A DNA stretch of 64,000 nt, taken from the NCBI GenBank assembly GCA_035048495.1, contig CM068553.1:5201259-5265258 (forward strand), written 5' to 3'. The notes below the pieces were generated by a model. The model did not search any database, had not been told where the DNA came from, and saw only the letters and a list, made by a program, of their open reading frames with translations. A program made the position numbers and the translations under genes. Position 1 is the stretch's first letter. Each line of letters starts with the position of its first letter. The stretch is from Euptelea pleiosperma. Taxonomy: Eukaryota; Streptophyta; Magnoliopsida; Ranunculales; Eupteleaceae. Below, piece after piece: positions 1 through 11,741 of this stretch.

Positions 1-1
1 T

Positions 2-1438
2 ACACAGAAGGATCGACTTGAAGAACTAGACTTATCTAGCACTGGAATTTCTGATACAATTCCCACCTGGTTTTGGAACTTGTCTTCCCAACTTACCTAT
101 TTAAATCTCTCCCATAACCAGATCAAGGGAGAGTTGCCAAGTTTGTTGAAATCTCACTTTTTCTCAATAGGTATCTACTTGAGTTCTAACCACCTCAAGG
201 GTCAACTACCCCGACTCTCTTCTTATGTAAGAGAACTGGATCTTTCCAACAATTCATTTTCAGGACCTATTTCCCGCTTCCTCTGCAATCCCATGAATGA
301 AATGAATAATTTGCGCATTCTTGATCTCTCGGAAAATCTTCTGTCAGGAGACCTTCCTCGCGATTGTTGGATGTATTGGAAAGTATTGAAATTGTTAAAG
401 TTGGAGAAGAATAATCTGACAGGGAATATCCCAAGCTCCATGGGTTCTCTTCTTGGGCTCCAATCATTGCATATGCGCAACAATAGCCTCTCTGGAGAAT
501 TGCCTTTGTCTTTGCAAAATTGCACGAAGTTAAGGACTATTGATCTTGGTGAGAATGGATTGTCTGGAAGCATACCAGCATGGATGGGAAAAAGCCTACC
601 AAATCTGATTTTTCTACGACTACGTTCAAATAAGTTCAATGGTGGAATACCTCTTGAACTCTGTCATCTCACTTCCCTTCAAATGTTGGACCTTGCACAT
701 AACAATCTGTCAGGAACCATACCACGATGTTTCAGCAACTTCAGTGCCATGGCCACCAAGCGAAACTCAAGTAAACCCATCTCTTATTCTCTAGTTTATG
801 GAGAATATGTAGAAACAGCATCGTTGGTGACAAAAGGAAGGGAGCTCGAATATAGCAAGACTCTTACACTTGTAACAACCATGGACCTTTCAGGCAATAG
901 TTTATCTGGAGAGATCCCTGAAGAATTAACAAGTCTTTTAGGGTTGCGATCGTTGAACTTATCCGAGAATTATTTGACAGGAAAGATCTCTGCGAAGATC
1001 AGTGAGATGGGTTTATTGGAATCTCTTGATTTCTCACTAAACCAACTTTCAGGGGTAATTCCTCAAAGCATGTCAAGTCTAAATTTTTTGAGTCACTTGA
1101 ACTTGTCATATAACAACTTATCGGGGAAAATTCCGTCAAGCACCCAGTTACAGAGCTTCAGCGAATTCAGTTATATCGGCAACCATGGACTCTGTGGGCC
1201 TCCGCTCAAGAAGAACTGCAGTGAAAATGAAGCATCTCATGGTCCTAATGATGGTGCTGGAGTAGAAGAAGATGAAGGCAGTGACATTAAATTGATTTAT
1301 GCAAGCGTGGCACTAGGATTCGTGGTGGGCTTTTGGAGTTTCTTTGGTGTTTTAATATTCAAAAAGTCATGGAGATTTGCCTATTTTCGGTTTATTGACA
1401 ACATGCAAGACAAACTATGTATTATGTTGTCGCAGTAA
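2..1438 (+). CDS. Receptor-like LRR protein, 3' part (5' truncated by window)
   Basis: Plant receptor-like protein (RLP, Cf-9/EIX2 type): a cell-surface LRR receptor without a kinase, commonly acting in immunity or development with a partner kinase such as SOBIR1 (family knowledge). The frame is open from base 2 to TAA at 1436-1438 (478 residues), so the gene begins upstream. About ten LRRs with LxxLxLxxNxLxGxIP spacing come first. A non-LRR island of about 40 residues follows (around residues 249-290, near MATKRNSSKP), then four more LRRs. This is the classic C1-C2-C3 RLP layout. The cap motif GNHGLCGPPLKKNC, an acidic juxtamembrane stretch (GVEEDEGSD), one membrane helix (about LIYASVALGFVVGFW) and a short basic tail with no kinase follow. 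No frameshift is seen. A TTG-initiated start at 80 would be an artefact of truncation. Orthology to a named RLP cannot be decided. Confidence 0.93.
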   Translation, partial: TQKDRLEELDLSSTGISDTIPTWFWNLSSQLTYLNLSHNQIKGELPSLLKSHFFSIGIYLSSNHLKGQLPRLSSYVRELDLSNNSFSGPISRFLCNPMNEMNNLRILDLSENLLSGDLPRDCWMYWKVLKLLKLEKNNLTGNIPSSMGSLLGLQSLHMRNNSLSGELPLSLQNCTKLRTIDLGENGLSGSIPAWMGKSLPNLIFLRLRSNKFNGGIPLELCHLTSLQMLDLAHNNLSGTIPRCFSNFSAMATKRNSSKPISYSLVYGEYVETASLVTKGRELEYSKTLTLVTTMDLSGNSLSGEIPEELTSLLGLRSLNLSENYLTGKISAKISEMGLLESLDFSLNQLSGVIPQSMSSLNFLSHLNLSYNNLSGKIPSSTQLQSFSEFSYIGNHGLCGPPLKKNCSENEASHGPNDGAGVEEDEGSDIKLIYASVALGFVVGFWSFFGVLIFKKSWRFAYFRFIDNMQDKLCIMLSQ

Positions 1439-1480
1439 CCAATCTAAATAGGGTTTCCTCGCAGGAGCAGGAGAAAGTTG

Positions 1481-1509
<29 letters not shown>
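1481..1509. repeat. (CT)n microsatellite
   Basis: About 14 uninterrupted CT units lie 43 bases after the RLP stop codon, probably in its 3' UTR. Confidence 0.95.
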
Positions 1510-1512
<3 letters not shown>

Positions 1513-1649
1513 AATTTGAACCCGATTAACCGAGATCCAATAGGAACCGGTCCTGATTATCTCTAAGACTTATTTTAGAACCGAACCCTATCCAGAACAG
1601 ACATTTATAGTAGTGATAATGATATCAAACTTTTTAACAAATTTAGTAC

Positions 1650-1775
1650 AAATCCCACAGTTAAAAATCACTAATCAGACTGATTTTTGGTCGGTAGGTC
1701 CACCTAGGGATGGGCCAAATATGCATATGAGCAATGATCTCTAAGATTTTGCCACGTGGCTCAAACTGTGGTCCT
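1650..1775. mobile_element. MITE superfamily A fragment (right half)
   Basis: Contains AATCACTAATCAGACTGATT followed by TTTTTGG, a 'ggtaggtccacctagg' block and CCACGTGGC. These are the ordered right-arm blocks of the recurrent palindromic element seen complete at 14334-14704. The left arm is missing or too decayed to see. Confidence 0.6.
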
Positions 1776-2099
1776 CAAAAGATTTATTCTTATTTTTTGA
1801 GGTGGCTTTACACCGAGTGTCAACATGTGGCATACACTGTCAACAATGGCACCTTGGATATCTAATAGATCAAAAGTCAACAAATCAAATTTATGCAACA
1901 ACCTGATTTACAGATTTTTCTTTGGACCAATTATTATATTTATCAACCATCCGAAAATAATGCAATCGATCAGAGGGTAACAAGCATCTGGTATAGGGTT
2001 ACAAACGGGATGGGCCTGGGCCTGCCTTTTGTCAAATTGAGAATAGGCTCGGGGCCGATAGTATTTTATAAAAAAAAAGCTAGGGGGGGGTCGAACTAG

Positions 2100-2210
2100 G
2101 TACACCTTGGAGTGTAGGTCCACCAAGGTGTGGGCCAAACATTCATGGTTTCAGTGGGCCCAAAAGAGAGCCACGAGGCATTTCTGTATCAAACTTTCGA
2201 TACATAATTC
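2100..2210. mobile_element. MITE superfamily A fragment (11312-type arm)
   Basis: Has 'taggtccaccaaggtgtggg', 'ccaaacattcatgg' and a terminal block TCTGTATCAAACTTTCGATA resembling the terminal inverted repeat of the 11312-11686 element. Only one arm is seen. Confidence 0.5.
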
Positions 2211-2276
2211 CTTATCATAGATTTTTTTTCCACGTGTCTGAAATAGAAAGACAATCTATTACCAACTGTATTCATA

Positions 2277-2429
2277 GACAAATAAAATGCTGACACAATC
2301 ATATTTTGCATTTTTTTTTCTATTAGCTTTACAGGGGAAAAAAATAAAAGGTTTCCTTCCCTTCATAACTCTATACATTAGAAAAAAAAAAAAACATAAA
2401 ATATGACATGTGCCAGCATTTCATTTGTC
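2277..2429. mobile_element. Short MITE with ~35-bp terminal inverted repeats
   Basis: The left end GACAAATAAAATGCTGACAC is the inverted complement of the right end (GACAAATGAAATGCTGGCAC on the minus strand), and the arms continue into CATATTTT. The A/T-rich centre has no coding capacity. It lies beyond the 3' end of the minus-strand gene ending at 2896. Confidence 0.75.
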
Positions 2430-2895
2430 ACTATACCTATGTTACGCGGATACTTCAAAATGGGTGCTGTATCCATGTCGGATACTTCAATTTTTAGTGT
2501 AAATGCGTATCCATGCTGTGTCGGGGCCGAGATCCTTGACGTATCTGGGTAACATAGGTCTCTACTAATGTAACCTTTGGCAGAGTCACCTCATTGAATA
2601 TTCTCTTCTTAAACCAAATATCCATGCAGTAAGAAAAAAAAAATTCTGGGTCATATAGTTTAGAGTGTAGACCATGGAATGGAAGAACAGATTGGATTGG
2701 CAACTGGCTGCCTCATTGGGTGCCAGTAGATTTTTTAAAACAGCTACATTTTGAGTGTGGTGATCCTTAAACAATTCTAAGTACATTACTTACAGCATCA
2801 CAGATGGATTCAGAGGAATTTTCAAAGAGCAGTCTTCACTCTTCACCAGTGAAAATTATCCTCAAGTGGCTCTAACATTTTGGGCCAGCCCATTC

Positions 2896-5800
2896 TCATG
2901 GAAAACGGACGAGCCTGTTCACAGCCGAGTCCAGAGCATCAACGTTCCTCCTCAGGATCTTTCTTTATAAGTGTTAAGCAAGCAAACAAAGAGAACTCCA
3001 AGATGACATGAAGCCAAAATTTACAACCCCAGCTGGTGAAATGTACGAGCGTATGTACATACACACAAAAATATAGATAGTGTGTGTGTGTGTTTGTGTG
3101 TGTGTATGGATATGGATTGGAATAAAATGACTCAAGCTTTTGTAACTCATAAAATGACACACTATCATGGGGTCCACAAGGAGATGAGTTAAGGGCTGAT
3201 TTTTGGTGAACATGATTTACTCACCATGGAGATGATCCTTACCAAAACTCCATTCTGACATTCGTAGTCACATGAAAAGTGGATTACAAGTTGAAAAATT
3301 TTAGAGTGTATTTTTGCCGTTAACTTCAAGTCCACATTTGATAGGGTTGGAAGTTTCAGAAAGTGCTGATATTTTGTGGAACTGATCTCCATGGTGAGGA
3401 GATCATCCTCACCAAAACCAGCCCTTAACTCATCTAGGCCCTACGGCCATTTGTCATTTTATGAGCCAAAAAGCCTGAGTCAGCCTATCCTAACAAAGCA
3501 AAATTACTCACCTAGTGAAAAGATAGATGAATGCAAAAATGAACAGAGATGAAGAAAAAAGGATACAACTGCATAGCTAGATTCTCGATGCCTTTCATTT
3601 CCTCATTTAATCTGCAGCAAAAAAATCCCCATAAAGAAAAAGAGTAAACTGGGTTCGTTCTTCGTTGCTGCAGCAGTGCAACACAAGCATCCAATGTGAC
3701 AGAAATTCTTAAAGTTATCTTTGCTACATAGTGCATAACTAGTGCAATGTTTTGCTTGTAAGTTGGCATTTATTTGGACAGATTTATTTGCAGCGTTGGA
3801 CTTAACTGAGAGAAACAATATGCTACTGCTTGTTTGAATTCTAAGAGTGATCGATCTAGAAATTAGAATGGCAACCGCAACTGATCATGAAATCAAGGTC
3901 TGCAAACTGTTATTAACGATCAAGGAGAAAAGGTCTCCCAGCCCTCACCTGAATCTAGATAACTACCCTTAATGTGATAGAATATAAGAATACCAGGATG
4001 AAACTGAAACTTAGCTGCAGAAATCTTCTACCTAAGGTGTCGCTCCCACTTCAGAATTTTACTCCTGCTCATACTCTCGCTTTGAGACCTTGGAACCTCC
4101 TTCCACCAGCTATTGCTATCATGACTCTATAAGCCACTCTTAAAGCCTTTAACTTCATGTTATTCATAGTATTATTATTGTAAACAATTATTAAAATAAC
4201 TAGTAAAGCATTAGTTTTTCAAAATTATATTAACTATTCTTTTGATAAGTAAAACAAACTAATGTTGAACTTTTAAGTAAATTATATTAACTAAGAACAC
4301 ATTTAATTCAATAAGTAATATAATATAGATGCTTAAAGGCACCCCTGCGCTCAATGCTTGAGTATTCCTGTTGTTTCCACCATATATTTATATAAGATGA
4401 TAAAGTTGGCATCGAAATAAATACCTGAGACAGGAGTTTATATAACGGTTTCCCCTGGTTGCTGCATCAATTGCTGCAAAATAAATAAGGAAATGAAATA
4501 TATAAATTAAATGAAAACATTCATAAAAGTATTCTCAAGCAAGAAAATGGTTGGAGTATCCAATCTTTCAGGAAGAAATGTAAGACCAAAATCGCGCTAT
4601 TCACTAAAATAGAATCATTTCTAATGCACAAATATTTATTTAAATTCTTGCTGTTATGAAAAAGCTTTATCTTTTTTTGGTGAATAGAAAAAGGGTGCAT
4701 TCAGGAGAACAAAAATTTACGAAGGTCAAATAGGCCAGACATTCATAAAAGCAAGAGCGGTAACCTGGCCCATCATCGCTGGCTTCATACCCTGTTAACA
4801 CAGGATTTTCTTGCCATGTGGGATACTGACATGGCAAATCCAGACCATCCATCTGATAGACAACCATCTTGAGCTGCCACATGGACAAGCGCCCTTATCA
4901 CATCACAACCATGCCCTACCATGCATTGCACTTTACCACATGAATGACAGCTTTTCAATTTTTAAAACTTTTTAAATATAAAAAAATGAGAAAACTTCTA
5001 TTTTTGCCACATGGCAGAGGAAAATTGGGCTGAGACTTTCCACATGAGTAGGAGGTGAAGTGGTCCAACAAACGGATATACGTACCAGTATCAACAGGAT
5101 ACGACACAAATACGGGTAGGATACTTCAGGTATTTATTTACAACAAAGTCACAAAATAATACATTAATAGTAACATTAGTTCAAATCAATATTCCAGCAC
5201 TATTAATTTTAGAAGTGATAGTGCTTCAAATATGTTATAGCACTTATTTGATGGTCATACACTTTTTTGTTGTATTACTCATGCACATTTGTGTATCTAT
5301 GTGAGTACTCTTTATAACATTATATTGGGAAAGTATACATGCCATAGATTTTATGAAATGGGTAGGATACCCATATCCATGTCCCTAATTTTGGAAAATG
5401 TCGAGTTGTATCCCTGCTTCCCATATCTGTGTCCATATCCGTATATGGACAATGGACACTTTGGATCCCACCACCTCAGCTGCCACATGTGAAACCCTAT
5501 CTTCATAGGGATCCAAGTCCGTTTTGTCTTCCTAGATTACCACGCTTCCAAAATCAATCACATAATCTGAAGTACAATAACATCATCAGATAGGAGGATC
5601 TCTCCATTAATCAAGGACCCAAAGACTCAAACCCAAATGCGCATGTATTCCACAGCAACCTGATGAGCAAAGCCCAACAAAAGGCCACATCTACAACTTA
5701 TGATTATTGATGATGCCAAATGACAGCATTTACCAAACCTTTAAACAAGCTTATCTCAAATTTTTACTGTCTATTTTGTTGGTGATAAATATAGTATTGA

Positions 5801-8800
5801 ATTATGAAACCCAACCACGTGTTTTCTACCATAAACTCCTCAAAAGAAAGCTGAGTAAAGAGCTGATGTAGGAAGAATCCGGCTCATTCCATCCATTATT
5901 GGGTCCACTTCCAGCACACTTCTAGTTTCCTGCTTAGGTCCAGTGTTTCTATAAGTTATTTCATTAAGGTGGTTTCCTATTTGAGTCTATAAGTTTCTAG
6001 TTTTGAATGTAACATTAGTTCGGTTTTGAGTGTAGTTCTAAATTTGAGTTAATGCTTAGTTTATATTTTGTAAGTAGGGTTTCTATTGGAAAGTGTATGT
6101 AATTAGAATCAAGAAAAAGTAAAATATTGCAGTCTTAATTTAGTTCCTATTTTCTGATTTAAGAAGAATAGAGTATAAATTGGTCCTCTAAAGGCTATTG
6201 TCCAGGCATCCGTATAAAGCCATGTATATCTTCAATTTTTAGATGGTTGAATGAAGAGTTCCTAAAGCTGTTCCTTTCATTGAGCAGGGCTGGCTCTACC
6301 TTAAGGCCATTAAGGCAGTCGCCTAAGGCCCCTTGGTGAGAGAAGGCCCCCCAGCCCAGGTCCCACTAACCACATGGATTTTTAGCCCACCTTATTGGAT
6401 ATACAAACCAAAAATCAACCTGATTGGTTATCTCTAGCCATAGATTTTAGTACTTTTTAGGACATGATTCTAGCCGTTGGATTCAAGCATGTTTTTTGCT
6501 AATAAATCCAATGGCTAGAAATCATCAATCAAGCTGATTTTTAGTGTGTTTATCCACCAATACGTGGGCTAAGCATCCACGCAATCGTTGGGCCCAAAAA
6601 AGGATCTATGTAGGGCCACGAGAGTCCTCTGCATTGACTGCACCGGGAGTCCTCTGCATCTTTTTTTCTTTTTTTTTTTGTAGTTTTTGATTTTCAAGAA
6701 TAGTTTTTATATAAAGATTTCCAATAATATATTGTGTATTACGTCAAGCAGGGGTAGTTTTATCTTAGCTTTCGTCTTAAGCCTTTATGTTTGCTTGTTA
6801 TTGATCAGCCAACAAAATCATTTCTTACATCTCTACAATCTTAAAGTAGTATCATAGCAGGTTGAAAGATGAAACCTAGCTCCAAATGATTATTCTAATA
6901 CACAATAAAAGCTTAACTTAACGGGCAGCGAAATTTTTCCAAGAAGTAAATGTTAGTGTTCAACATGATTAGTGGAGAAAACTTGGTCTCGTGGAACTGA
7001 AAACCAGTCAACGGGTTCAAGATCTAGGGTGGATAATGAGTGTAAAGCAATGACCATCACAGCTTCTAAGCTTGTGCAACTCAAGCTTTCAACTGTCTCA
7101 TGGTGACTCTTCAGCCATGAGTTGCAATATATTGTGTCACAGTGAAAGCCAACTGCCAGCCTTCTGTTTCGTGAAATGATTAAACACAATTAATGTTGAT
7201 TACTACTTTATGCGACACAAAGTAACATGTGGTGCTGATATTCGCATTGTACACCAGTTTGGAGATATCTTCACCAAAGCTACAAAGATGACAGCATTCA
7301 GTCATCTGCCAAGCAAGTTGGGAATGTTTAATGTGCACTCTCTAGTTCAGGATAAAGCTTTGAATTTGCAGAAGGTTCAAGTGGTCATTAGAGATCCCAT
7401 GTCAAGGGTATACTTTTAATTTCTGTTAAACTTCTTTTCTATGTATCAACCTTCTTTTCTATGCAGGACTATCATCAAATAATAAATAAAAGAATCACTT
7501 GATATCCTTCAAATAAATATTTGGTTTACCAGATTCTTGTAGGCGGCCTGCAACGTCACTAAAGCAACGCATGTGGTCAACCGAACTGCCAGTGACCTAC
7601 AAGATTACACTAGTTCATCAAATACACTACTAATCAATAAAAGAGCATGATCAAAATGAAATAATTATGAACTTTTTCTCAAGACTTCAATACATTTGTG
7701 TTTTACCAGGTTATGATTACTACTTCTTTTCACAATAATTGAACCCCCTTTTTGGGTTTTGACAAGTGCTATGGATTTTGAATGGCTATGTAAATTGTTT
7801 TTCTATATGTCAATGGTCTTTCTAGACGGCTGGCTTACAAGTTGCCTAGCAAGTGTCTTGAAAATCCACACCGTTGTGGAGTTCACCATCTAGCCAGTGC
7901 ACATTGCCTAGCGATTAGTTACTGAGCTTTCATACTAAAACTTTCAAAGAGTTGGTGGATTTCCATCCCTCCAATCCAAAGGGATTCTTCAGTGGGTTTT
8001 TCTTTAATTATAACTAGGGCCTGAAATGTGTGGGACCAGGGTCGGATCTAGGTAGATCCATATTCAAATCTAATTTTGAACAAGCTGATCCGGATCCGAC
8101 TCAGATCCAAATCCAAACCAAGATTCACCAGATCCTGTTCTATGGATCCAAACCCCGCATAAACACGGGTTCGAATTGGGTTTGATATTAGATCAGCTCC
8201 ACCCCATTTCATGCCCTAATTATAACCAAGTTGACTTTTCCACGTAAGACAATGCCTCTGAAGCTACCACAACCGTCAGTTGGTTTTCTCTAAGAAATTC
8301 CCTAATGGGTTCTCACATAGCAACCAAAGCTATTTTGCTGACCAAGCTTTTGGAAAGTAGTTTAGAAGGATTTTCTTCGAACTCTTATTTCCTTAGAGGA
8401 CATGGGTTTCAGCCTTTTCAAGCAACAAGACCACCCAACATAAATTCCATTACAAAGTATCATGAAGAATTTAAAACAATCAACCTTGAGGACAAGCTTT
8501 TACCATAAGGGTTTGTTTGGTAACGAGGATTTGGATTTGTGATTCTCGGAATTACAATTTTGTGTGTTTGGGAGGGACCCATTTCTAAGAATTGCATTTC
8601 CAAATCCTTAGTTTTCAAGGAATTACAAGTTTTAAGGGGGAAGAAACTTCTGATTCCTAGATTCTAGTTTTCGAACTAGACATTTTATCGGGCAATAGCC
8701 ATTGTTCAAGGTATTTTGATCAAGATCACCGCACATGTGTTGTGTTGGCCCGACGACCCGTTGATATACATAGTTGTTTCACATTTCCCCAATAGGTCGA

Positions 8801-11189
8801 TCTTTTGGGGTAAATGGTTGTTTAACAGAATAGGTTCGCATCAATCTCTTTTGACCGTCCAATGTGAATACATCCTATTTTAGCTAAAGAAAACAAAGCC
8901 ATTTGATCAAGATCCAGATGGATGCTTTGGAAATGCCAACTCGTTCTATGAGATGGGCCTTCGGTTCTTGCGCCATTGACTAGTTGGAAATGTACAAGTC
9001 CCTGGGTCAATAGACATGGAAGGCTCTAAAAGAGGTTTCACCAACTAGGACGTTAAGAGGACTCTTAAAGAGTCTAGATTTGCCTGGGGTCGTTTGGCCC
9101 ATTAATTAGGACCCATGACCAACCTAGCATCTCCTATAGAAGGGGAGAAGGGTAAGAGCTGAAGCATAAGTCCAAAAGCTCTCGAGACAAGTGCCATAGC
9201 TCTCTTGTGAAGCTTACCCACCTTTAAGCACAATAAGCCCACAACGTGTAGCACAAGAAAGCCTATATAAGCCCAATCTATCTAAGATCTACTATAGCCC
9301 ACATAAAAGCCCACCTTGATTTTTTTTTTGATCGGTAGAAGCCCACCTTGATTGTGTTACAAAAGTGTCTTATTAGACTCTACATACAACAGGCTTACTC
9401 CTACAAGAGATATTTCTTAAGGACTGTTAAGTAGGCTAATTAAGCCTAATATGAAAATTACCAGAAGAGAGGATGAATATACATGATTTTTATTAACTTA
9501 AAAAAAAATAAGATAGAGTTCCTAAAGAGCTAATTTGGTGGGTATTAGGGGAAAAAATCATGACTGATAATATTGACATTATTAAGGACATATATGTGAT
9601 AGCGCTAACTAGTGTGAGAACAATTGGTAGTGAAGCAAATGAGTTTGCAGTTACAATAGGTTTGCACCAATATTTTCCCTAAGCCCATACCTCTTTGCAT
9701 TAGTTATGGATGAATTTACTACTCGCATTCAAGGAGGGGCCCCTGGGTGTATTTTATTTGCAAATGATGAAGTACTGATTAGTCAATAGAGAGGGAGTAA
9801 ATGCAAAATTAGAACTATGGAAAGATACTTTAGAAACTAAAGGTTTTAAGATAAGTGGAACCAAAACAGAATACATGCACTATAACTTTAGTAAAAACAC
9901 GCGTAAGGACAAGACAGTAGTTATGATTGATGGACAAGAAATACCTCAACGCGACCAATTTCATTGTCAATTTTTTATTTTCACAAGGATAGAGAGATCG
10001 GTAAGGATGTGACCCATAGAAGTAGTGCTAACTAGCTAAAGTGGAGACGTGTTTCTAGAGTATTATGCAGTCAACGTGAACCTATCAAGCTAAAAGAAAA
10101 ATTTGTCGTAATATGCTTTATGAAGCTAAATGTTGGGAATTAAGACACAAAATGTTCATAAAATGAGTGTGGCAAAGATGACGATATTGAGATGGATGAG
10201 TGAAAAAACTAGGAAACACAATAGGAAATGAGCACATTCAAAAAAACCTAGGAATAGACCTGATATGAGATAAATTAAGGAAAAGAAGATTGAGAAAATT
10301 TGGACATGTGCAACGAAACCCAACAGTGGCACTAGTACGAAGGAGCGCTTTGGTACAAGTTGAAGGCCTTAAAAAGGGAGGGAGGAAGGCTGAAAATGAC
10401 ATTAATGAAGGCAGTAAGAAAAGATTTGAAGCCATGGTTTGACAAAAAACATAGCTCTAAAAAGAGTCAGATAGCGAAAGAGGATTCATGTTGCCGACCC
10501 AAACCTTTGGGATTAGGCATAGATGATGAAGATTAGATTTATATCTAGTTTGTGTGTAGTCAATTAATCATACTTATTTAGTGAGGCTATATACAAGCTG
10601 CTTGTTCAACATTAGAACATCTAGTTCTTGTGGGACTTTAGCATGTGTATTCGTGCTACATTTTCCTAAGCTATTGACTTGTGAGACGTGGAGTGAGTCT
10701 GGGCTTAGTTGAATACCCGAGGTAGTATTCTGTATACCTTGCACATTGGGATGCTCCAACTCTCTTCAAAAAACGACATCACGCCTCTGAGCCTCGATTA
10801 GGTCAAATAAGAACATAATTTTCTAACCATTTGTTGCGAGGAAATTCATTAATTTCTAACAGATTTAAGCTAAAATTCAACAATAATTGCGACGAGTTCT
10901 CACCGAATTTGAAGCTTTAAATCGATAAAACTAAGTAACTACCGACCTCGGATAGAGCCAAGCGGAGGGAAGAGAAGAGGGACGTGAAGCTTTCAGCAAT
11001 GGCCGTCGAGTCCCTCTCCACGATCTCGAGAGCTCTGAAAATCTGATTTTGATTGAAAGAGGGTTTCGATTCATAACGATCTTCCTGTGAATCGGATGGG
11101 TTTTGAGGACACGTCGACAGCAGATCTCGATTGGGTTCTGAGTTTAGGGTTTCTGGGTTCGTCGAAGAATCATTTGGGGTTTCTTCCAT
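2896..11189 (-). CDS. BORCS6-like small helical protein (five exons, 156 aa)
   Basis: Joined CDS: complement of 10947-11189, 7530-7596, 4425-4473, 3567-3611 and 2896-2962. Every junction is GT-AG and the phases (0,1,2,2) fit exactly, giving 471 nt. The product starts MEETPNDSST, has a polar N-terminus (1-50), then helical segments IFRALEIVERDSTAIAESF, VTGSSVDHMRCFSDVAGRL, IDAATRGNRYINSCLR, LNEEMKGIENLAMQ and ILRRNVDALDSAVNRL, ending VRFP. This matches a conserved plant family that I recall as annotated BLOC-1-related complex subunit (BORCS6/DUF2365-like). In animals that complex positions lysosomes; the plant role is unknown. The start at 11189 is chosen because the family begins near MEET; an in-frame ATG at 11297 would add 36 residues. 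The last acceptor (TTATAAAG) is weak. Introns of 0.6-3.4 kb hold MITEs and Copia/LINE remnants. Gene call is firm; the family name is tentative. Confidence 0.8.
3081..3107. repeat. (TG)n microsatellite, interrupted
   Basis: TG repeats interrupted by one TTTG, inside intron 4 of the BORCS6-like gene. Confidence 0.9.
3129..3481. mobile_element. MITE family B, complete copy
   Basis: The ends are long inverted repeats: the left GACTCAAGC...CTCATAAAATGACA matches the right arm read backwards (GACTCAGGC...CTCATAAAATGACA), and both continue into GATGAGTTAAGGGCTG and TTGGTGA. The inner part carries 'ccatggtgaggagatcatcc'. Three related copies occur at 18134, 23043 and 46699. It sits in intron 4 of the BORCS6-like gene. 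Confidence 0.8.
6287..6660. mobile_element. MITE superfamily A, 'CAGGGC' type, copy 1
   Basis: Begins CAGGGCTGGCTCTACCTTAA, a hAT-like end, then carries 'cttggtgagagaaggcc', the inverted core (CCAAAAATCAACCTGATTGG against CATCAATCAAGCTGATTTTT) and 'gagtcctctgcat'. Nearly the same block order recurs at 62939-63446. Within intron 2 of the BORCS6-like gene. Confidence 0.7.
6950..7345 (+). mobile_element. Ty1/Copia polyprotein remnant (RNase H end)
   Basis: Broken plus-strand translation preserves the Copia RNase H order: NLVSWN, SNDHHSF, LVQLKLS, then an in-frame part TRHKVTCGADIRIVH-like, QFGDIFTKA and LPSKLGMFNVHS, the usual end of Copia Pol (ADIFTK...KLGMxNVHS). Stops and shifts make it non-functional. 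It is in intron 2 of the BORCS6-like gene. Confidence 0.75.
8015..8218. mobile_element. hAT-type MITE with perfect 8-bp target duplication
   Basis: Ends are TAGGGCCTGAAATG and CATTTCATGCCCTA, inverted repeats of each other with one mismatch. Both flanks are ATTATAAC (8007-8014 and 8219-8226), an exact 8-bp duplication typical of hAT insertion. The interior is rich in GATCC-type repeats. Lies in intron 1 of the BORCS6-like gene. Confidence 0.88.
9520..10540 (+). mobile_element. RTE-type LINE fragment, 3' end of reverse transcriptase
   Basis: Decayed plus-strand reading of the plant RTE-like reverse transcriptase: a palm region with FANDEVLIS in place of FADD, GVNAKLELW, KTEYMHYNFS, IDGQEIPQ, then RWMSEKTRKHNRK-like, KLRKRRLRKFGHVQRNP and the end 'RDPNLWD*A*MMKI' style tail. 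Many stops are present. Intron 1 of the BORCS6-like gene. Confidence 0.75.
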
Positions 11190-11311
11190 TTTCCCGCCGT
11201 TTTTCTGCCACCGAGTGAATCGAAGGTGTTCCAAGGTTACAGTTCGTTTTTCAACAACCTCCCCCTCTAGAGCGAGAACTGGTGTTGAGACGTCCACATC
11301 GAAAAATCTAT

Positions 11312-11686
11312 GATACCGAGTTCTGTATCAAAACTTCGATGCAGAAGTCCCTCAGTTTGCCACGTAGTAGACTCGGTCGGGTCCACTGCCTCCTGAATGT
11401 TCGGCCCACATCTTGGTGGACCCACAAACCAAAAATCAGTGTGATTAGTGATTCCTAGCCATTGGTGTTGAGTACTTTTTCATCATGGGCTTGAACCAAC
11501 TCATAGGCCTGTTCATATTTGATAAAGCCCGTCATAAAAAGTGCTCAAATCCTACGGCTAGGAATCACCAATCACACTGACTTTTGGTGTAGGTCTATCA
11601 TAGTTTGGCAAGTAGGCCCGAACGAGTCTACTGGGTTACAATTTGAGGGACTTCTCCATCAAAATTTTGATACAGAAGTCTCCATC
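11312..11686. mobile_element. MITE superfamily A, complete palindromic copy
   Basis: Inverted arms: left GAGTTCTGTATCAAAACTTC / GATGCAGAAGTCCCTCA and right (read backwards) GACTTCTGTATCAAAATTTT / GATGGAGAAGTCCCTCA. The core is the usual CCAAAAATCAGTGTGATTAG with its inverted partner CACCAATCACACTGACTTTT. It lies about 120 bases upstream of the BORCS6-like start codon, so it may lie in or next to that gene's promoter. Confidence 0.8.
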
Positions 11687-11741
11687 AAAGAACAGCCCCG
11701 TCCGCATGGCTATTCGGCTGGGCACCCACATATGACCAAAC

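Noticed and set aside
6953..7189. Minus-strand 78-aa ORF
   Set aside because: The plus strand here reads as Copia RNase H, so this is antisense chance.
8160..8185. tRNA B-box-like GGGTTCGAATTGGG
   Set aside because: No A box, acceptor stem or anticodon arm; it is the interior of a hAT-type MITE.
10917..11297. Single-exon 126-aa protein on the minus strand
   Set aside because: Its last residues are intron; the conserved text stops at a GT donor at 10946 and continues in the exon at 7596.
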